Shown one piece after another: positions 5,801 to 8,039 of a DNA stretch of 8,039 nt. Position 1 is the first letter of the stretch, and the number at the start of each line of letters is the position of its first letter. The translations under genes and the position numbers were made by a program. Location: the NCBI GenBank assembly GCA_030622805.1, contig JAUXFR010000050.1:1-8039 (forward strand). The letters run 5' to 3'. The DNA comes from Anaerolineae bacterium. GTDB taxonomy: Bacteria; Chloroflexota; Anaerolineae; Anaerolineales; UBA4823. The notes under the pieces were generated by a model. The model saw nothing but the letters and a program-made list of their open reading frames with translations, did not search any database and had not been told where the DNA came from.

Positions 5801-7909
5801 TGGAAAGGTGGCGAAAAACCGATGGATTTTGCCTATCTGAATGCCTTGTTGAAGAGCAGCTCTTTCCCACCATATGATCCCTGGTACGCAGGTGGTTACC
5901 TGAATTATTATTATTATGGGTTTATGCTGGTAGGTGTACTGGTAAAATGGCTGGGAATCGTTCCATCGATTGCATACAACTTTATCATCCCCACAATATT
6001 CAGCCTGATTGCGATTGGCGCATTCTCCATTGCCTGGAATATTACCAGCGCGTCTACATCTTCTGATAACAAATTAAGCACCTCTATACACAAGTATTTA
6101 CCATATATCACTGGTATTGCTGGTGCGCTGGGCATGGCAGTTCTGGGCAACCTCGGAACAGTCAAGATGATCGTACTCGGGTTCCAGAGATTGGTTGCAC
6201 CTGGTGGCGTGATAGAAGATACTGGATTCCTTACGCGGCTACTCTGGACTGCACACGGATTCATCAAGGCAGTCGGTGGTGCATCCCTGCCATACGGCGT
6301 GGCAGATTGGTACTGGCTGCCAAGCCGGATCATACCTGCTAACGGTGATACTGAGCCAATCACAGAGTTTCCCTTCTTCACTGTCCTGTACGGTGATCCC
6401 CACGCTCATCTGTTCGCTCTTCCAATCGCTCTACTGGCAATCGCTTTTGCCCTATCGATTATCCTCGCCCGTGGTCGCTGGCGGAGCGTACTTGCTGCGA
6501 TTACTGGAATCAGCCTGGGGGGATTGATCGTAGGTGCGCTGCGCCCCACCAATACCTGGGACTTCTATACCTACCTGGCATTGGGCATCGTTGCTGTAGG
6601 TTATGCGCTGTTGATCTACTACCGATCGTCTCCCAAAACCTGGGGAAAACTCAAACTGCTGTCCAGCATCCCGGAAAGTGGGAGGAAACTTATTACTGCG
6701 TTTGGTGGTGTATTGATTTTTGCAGGCCTTGCATATATTTTATACCAACCCTACGCCCAATGGTACGCACAGGGTTACACCGCAGTAGATATATGGCAGG
6801 GATCACATACTCCCCTCCATGCATATTTCCTGCATTGGGGACTCTTCCTTTTTGTGATCCTATCCTGGATGATCTGGGAAACTATTGACTGGATGGCTAC
6901 TACACCTGTCTCTGCCCTGCAGAAACTGCGCCCGTATCGAGAAATCATCTGGATCTCGACTGTCTTACTGCTCCTATTGACCATCGCCTTTGGTATCAAC
7001 CTTCCGGATGTAGAAGGGTTACCTTTCGGTAACGGCGTGAACATTGCTTGGCTAGTTTTTCCGGTGGGGGCATGGGCAGCAGTCCTGCTATTTCGTTCGG
7101 GCATCTCCGATGCTAAAAGGTTTGTATTATTCCTGGTGGGTACCAGCCTGTTCTTGACACTGATGGTTGAAGTGATCGTATTGAGGGGAGACATCGGCAG
7201 GATGAACACGGTCTTTAAGTTCTACCTGCAGGTATGGACATTCTTAGCCATCAGTGCAGCAGCAGCATTGGGCTGGGTGCTGATCTCCCTTCCCAAATGG
7301 TCCACTGGATGGCGAAATAGCTGGCAGGTATTACTTGTACTGCTCGTATCCGGAACGGCCCTCTATCCTCTGATCGCAAGCCGGGCAAAGATTGAGGACC
7401 GCATGACTGAAAGCGCGCCAAAATCGCTTGATGGTATGACTTTTATGAACTACGCAACCTATTATGATCAATGGGGCGAAATGGATTTGAGCCAGGACTA
7501 TCGTGCCATCCGCTGGATGCAGGAGAACGTCGAGGGATCACCGGTGATCGTGGAAGCCAATCTGCGCAACCTGTACCGCTGGGGATCAAGATTTTCTATA
7601 TACACGGGTTTGCCGGGTGTAGTAGGCTGGGAGTGGCACCAGCAGCAGCAGCGCGCCATCCTGCCCGGAGCATGGATCACAGAACGTATCTTTGAGATTG
7701 ATGAATTCTACCTAACGACCGATCTGGAGCAGGCACGCCACTTCCTTGAAAAATATGATGTCCAATACATAATCCTTGGACAGCAAGAACGTGGGCATTA
7801 CCCCGGTCCGGGATTAGCCAAATTCGATGAACATAATGGTATCCTATGGCGTGAAGTATACCGGGATATTGACACGGTGATTTATGAAGTTAATTCAAGC
7901 GTACAATAA
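2855..7909 (+). CDS. GT39-like glycosyltransferase fused to a YYY/DUF2298 membrane domain, 1684 aa
   Basis: Residues 1-850 are a full GT39/PMT_2-type enzyme: a membrane segment at 19-40, then the first external loop with H49-P50-D51-E52 (acidic catalytic-type motif), FFTMDNF (178-184), a polar loop insert rich in Asn, Thr and Ser (208-231), MRYQLPVYP (424-432), then RLEASRW (498-504) opening an external domain that ends with YDHPKV (782-787). Residues about 858-1684 are a YYY domain: W865-Y866-L867 in its first membrane helix, D991 in a loop, a four-Tyr run 1018-1021 followed by Gly (the YYYxG signature), GDPHAH (1180-1185), NTWDF (1233-1237), RMNTVFKFY (1449-1457) and an external C-terminal domain with RWGSR and GWEWHQQQQR (1591-1600). 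The GT half probably transfers sugar from a polyprenyl-phosphate carrier outside the membrane; the YYY function is not established. No Shine-Dalgarno is visible. The ATG is chosen because the first membrane helix and HPDE loop follow it; a TTG at 2906 is the only close in-frame alternative. No frameshift is seen across the joint. Confidence 0.9.
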   Translation: MTNDALTNTTPTKKPAPLWVFDLLIILVLVGGGYLRATGLFWGEYQYLHPDERFLIWVGTDITPIKSIDPASGEKSWISVTEYFDTANSPLNPNNRGHGFYVYGTLPMFITRYAVEWLYGHSGFDPITDVGRSFSAAADLLIVLLVYMVSVRLYNKKVGILAAVFSAFAVLQIQQSHFFTMDNFVNLFSFLAFYFAIRIQTDRRLWTQPQRVRNNTTEESRTDNTHNSNDFFSGIRYHIEVFFLHPLFLSSLAFGTAFGMAMASKLNAAPVALLLPAAVLIRVSAFPQQERLKYAIQSIKYLVIAGVVSFLIFRIFQPYAFSGPGFLGIEPNSLWVSQISEQRSQASIHVDFPPAMQWARRSVSFSAYNLTIWGLGLPLGILSWIGFFWVGWQILKGKWQTHALIWGWTAIYFIWQSMAFNPTMRYQLPVYPTLVIFAAWAVINLYNHGKQVMNSRSKPVISGSAIKLIAILTGISVLILSAAYAFGFTRIYNRPITRLEASRWIFQNIPGPINLHIEAGEGTYNQPLPFPYTLALTPEQPYTYYFKPRVNGVLKEVYLPHVNNLLGESEAHTLRIKINEQAGEQDVLVDQLLIEDFSFNQDPRGDSHTLTTDGLIPLREDTTYALELVLESEAGEITLEGATLANEGEWDDAVPYRVEGYDPFGGIYPPDINFNMYWDETPEKLDRFLRIIEQSDFIAITSSRQWGSLPRMPERFPLSTIYYRELLGCPDEREIEWCYNVAKPGMFEGDLGFDLVETFQSDPTIASIRINDQFAEEAFTVYDHPKVFIFQKNKDYNQELVREILGSVDFSRIIRKPPLQYESYPADLTLPVSRLSEQLEGGTWSELFNSNGILNAHPVVGAIAWYLSLTVLGLCVYPIVRIAFPGLNDRGYPLARIVGLLLLSFIVWIAGSLRIPFSKTTITIAGGLLLIAGISLAYYQRNELKDEWRNQRKYFLIIEGLILVFFIVDLLIRYGNPDLWHPWKGGEKPMDFAYLNALLKSSSFPPYDPWYAGGYLNYYYYGFMLVGVLVKWLGIVPSIAYNFIIPTIFSLIAIGAFSIAWNITSASTSSDNKLSTSIHKYLPYITGIAGALGMAVLGNLGTVKMIVLGFQRLVAPGGVIEDTGFLTRLLWTAHGFIKAVGGASLPYGVADWYWLPSRIIPANGDTEPITEFPFFTVLYGDPHAHLFALPIALLAIAFALSIILARGRWRSVLAAITGISLGGLIVGALRPTNTWDFYTYLALGIVAVGYALLIYYRSSPKTWGKLKLLSSIPESGRKLITAFGGVLIFAGLAYILYQPYAQWYAQGYTAVDIWQGSHTPLHAYFLHWGLFLFVILSWMIWETIDWMATTPVSALQKLRPYREIIWISTVLLLLLTIAFGINLPDVEGLPFGNGVNIAWLVFPVGAWAAVLLFRSGISDAKRFVLFLVGTSLFLTLMVEVIVLRGDIGRMNTVFKFYLQVWTFLAISAAAALGWVLISLPKWSTGWRNSWQVLLVLLVSGTALYPLIASRAKIEDRMTESAPKSLDGMTFMNYATYYDQWGEMDLSQDYRAIRWMQENVEGSPVIVEANLRNLYRWGSRFSIYTGLPGVVGWEWHQQQQRAILPGAWITERIFEIDEFYLTTDLEQARHFLEKYDVQYIILGQQERGHYPGPGLAKFDEHNGILWREVYRDIDTVIYEVNSSVQ
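2890..2917. other. Terminator-like hairpin within codons 12-21 of the fusion gene
   Basis: Seven A residues (2890-2896) and CCCGC (2897-2901) pair with GTGGG (2908-2912) and five T residues (2913-2917) around the 6-nt loop TCCGTT. This gives a 10-bp stem with one G-U pair and a T-run on both strands, the layout of a short bidirectional intrinsic terminator. It sits 38 nt after the start codon and about 90 nt after the stop of the 673 gene. It could end part of the upstream transcript or attenuate the long gene, or simply reflect Lys-Lys-Pro and Trp-Val-Phe codons. The GC part of the stem is only five pairs, so it may be weak. Confidence 0.35.
4391..4789 (+). other. Beta-rich insertion region in the fusion protein (residues about 513-645)
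   Basis: Between the RWIFQNIPG segment and the EWDDAVP segment (649-655), GT39 relatives of this type, as I recall them, run almost directly from 'niP.G' to 'E.WDD.LP'. Here about 130 residues intervene, with alternating hydrophobic and polar residues typical of beta strands (for example TYYFKPRVNG, HTLRIKIN, YALELVLES) and no membrane segment. It looks like an extracytoplasmic beta-sandwich, possibly carbohydrate-binding-like. Domain boundaries are by eye and no family is recognised. Confidence 0.45.
5426..7906 (+). other. YYY / DUF2298 module of the fusion protein (residues about 858-1684)
   Basis: This stretch is as long as a complete stand-alone YYY protein (the family is about 700-900 residues). 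Its left border is supported inside the window: IAWYL, then T, G and PIV at residues 863-880 line up with the first residues of the gene starting at 7940 (ISWYL, then T, G and PIV). About a dozen membrane segments are followed by a final soluble part of roughly 190 residues. Key conserved-looking positions are D991, the Tyr run 1018-1021, D1181, H1183, H1185, D1236 and K1455. Confidence 0.85.
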
Positions 7910-7925
7910 TTCGATACTGTGTAAT

Positions 7926-7930
7926 AGGGA
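7926..7930 (+). promoter_or_regulatory. Ribosome binding site for the 7940 gene
   Basis: AGGGA lies 9 nt before the ATG at 7940 (12 nt before a second ATG at 7943), which favours 7940. It is the clearest Shine-Dalgarno-like site in the window; the two upstream long genes have none or a weak one. Confidence 0.55.
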
Positions 7931-7939
7931 AAAACATTA

Positions 7940-8039
7940 ATGATGAGTGTGTTTTTACCACTTATTTCCTGGTATTTACTGATAACCCTAATCGGCTGTT
8001 TGACATTCCCGATCGTTTATCGAGTCTTGCGTTTTCTAC
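7940..8039 (+). CDS. Probable stand-alone YYY/DUF2298 membrane protein, 3'-truncated by window edge
   Basis: Only the first 33 codons are present, starting with two Met codons. They encode a hydrophobic helix containing I-S-W-Y-L, then T, G and F-P-I-V, ending with a basic VYRVLRF. This aligns without gaps to residues 863-880 of the fusion protein (I-A-W-Y-L, T, G, Y-P-I-V), the first helix of its YYY module. The gene therefore probably encodes a second, unfused YYY protein. It begins 30 bp after the fusion gene, with no terminator between, so the two are probably co-transcribed. The family call rests on one helix and context; another polytopic protein is possible. Confidence 0.7.
   Translation, partial: MMSVFLPLISWYLLITLIGCLTFPIVYRVLRFL

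Noticed and set aside
5914..6381. 155-codon open frame on the - strand
   Set aside because: Lies wholly inside the YYY coding region; the + strand frame carries clear family motifs, and this one shows no recognisable domain or start signal.
6775..7209. 144-codon open frame on the - strand
   Set aside because: Antisense shadow of the YYY module, no domain features, and no ribosome site that I could see.
7641..7653. AGC/CAG triplet run as a possible microsatellite
   Set aside because: It encodes the four-Gln part of GWEWHQQQQR, which matches a motif I recall from YYY proteins (GW-x-x-HQ), so coding constraint explains it.

Overview
The window looks like a piece of a Chloroflexota (probably Anaerolineae-type) genome. 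The main reason is the YYY membrane domain (DUF2298 / TIGR03662, 'Chlor_Arch_YYY'), a family known mostly from Chloroflexi and some archaea. It is accompanied by long GT39/PMT_2-type membrane glycosyltransferases of the style common in that phylum. Base composition is close to balanced. All genes lie on the + strand and there are no mobile elements, RNA genes or CRISPR arrays.

Layout: (1) 1-570 is the 3' part of a class I SAM-dependent methyltransferase. (2) 571-672 is a 102-bp gap with a plausible sigma70-type promoter (TAGACT, 17 bp, TACAAT). (3) 673-2802 encodes a 709-aa GT-C/GT39-like integral membrane protein with a proline-rich N-terminal tail and about five extra membrane segments before its acidic catalytic-type loop. 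(4) 2855-7909 encodes a 1684-aa protein joining a complete GT39-like glycosyltransferase, including its extracytoplasmic C-terminal domain, to a complete YYY/DUF2298 module. (5) 7940 to the window end is the start of another gene whose first residues align with the start of that internal YYY module, so it is probably a separate YYY paralogue.

How the genes may work together: the methyltransferase, the two lipid-carrier-dependent glycosyltransferase-type proteins and the YYY proteins suggest a locus for building or transferring surface glycans at the membrane. The three complete or nearly complete genes downstream of the promoter are tightly spaced (52 and 30 bp) and may be one transcription unit. 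No substrate can be read from the sequence. The role of the YYY domain is not established; its loop residues resemble those of GT-C enzymes, which is an inference.

The points most worth a second look are the glycosyltransferase-YYY fusion followed by a separate YYY gene, a beta-rich insertion in the middle of the fusion protein, a terminator-like hairpin 38 bp into the fusion gene, and an 11-bp perfect inverted repeat lying just before the catalytic-type Asp codon of the upstream glycosyltransferase.
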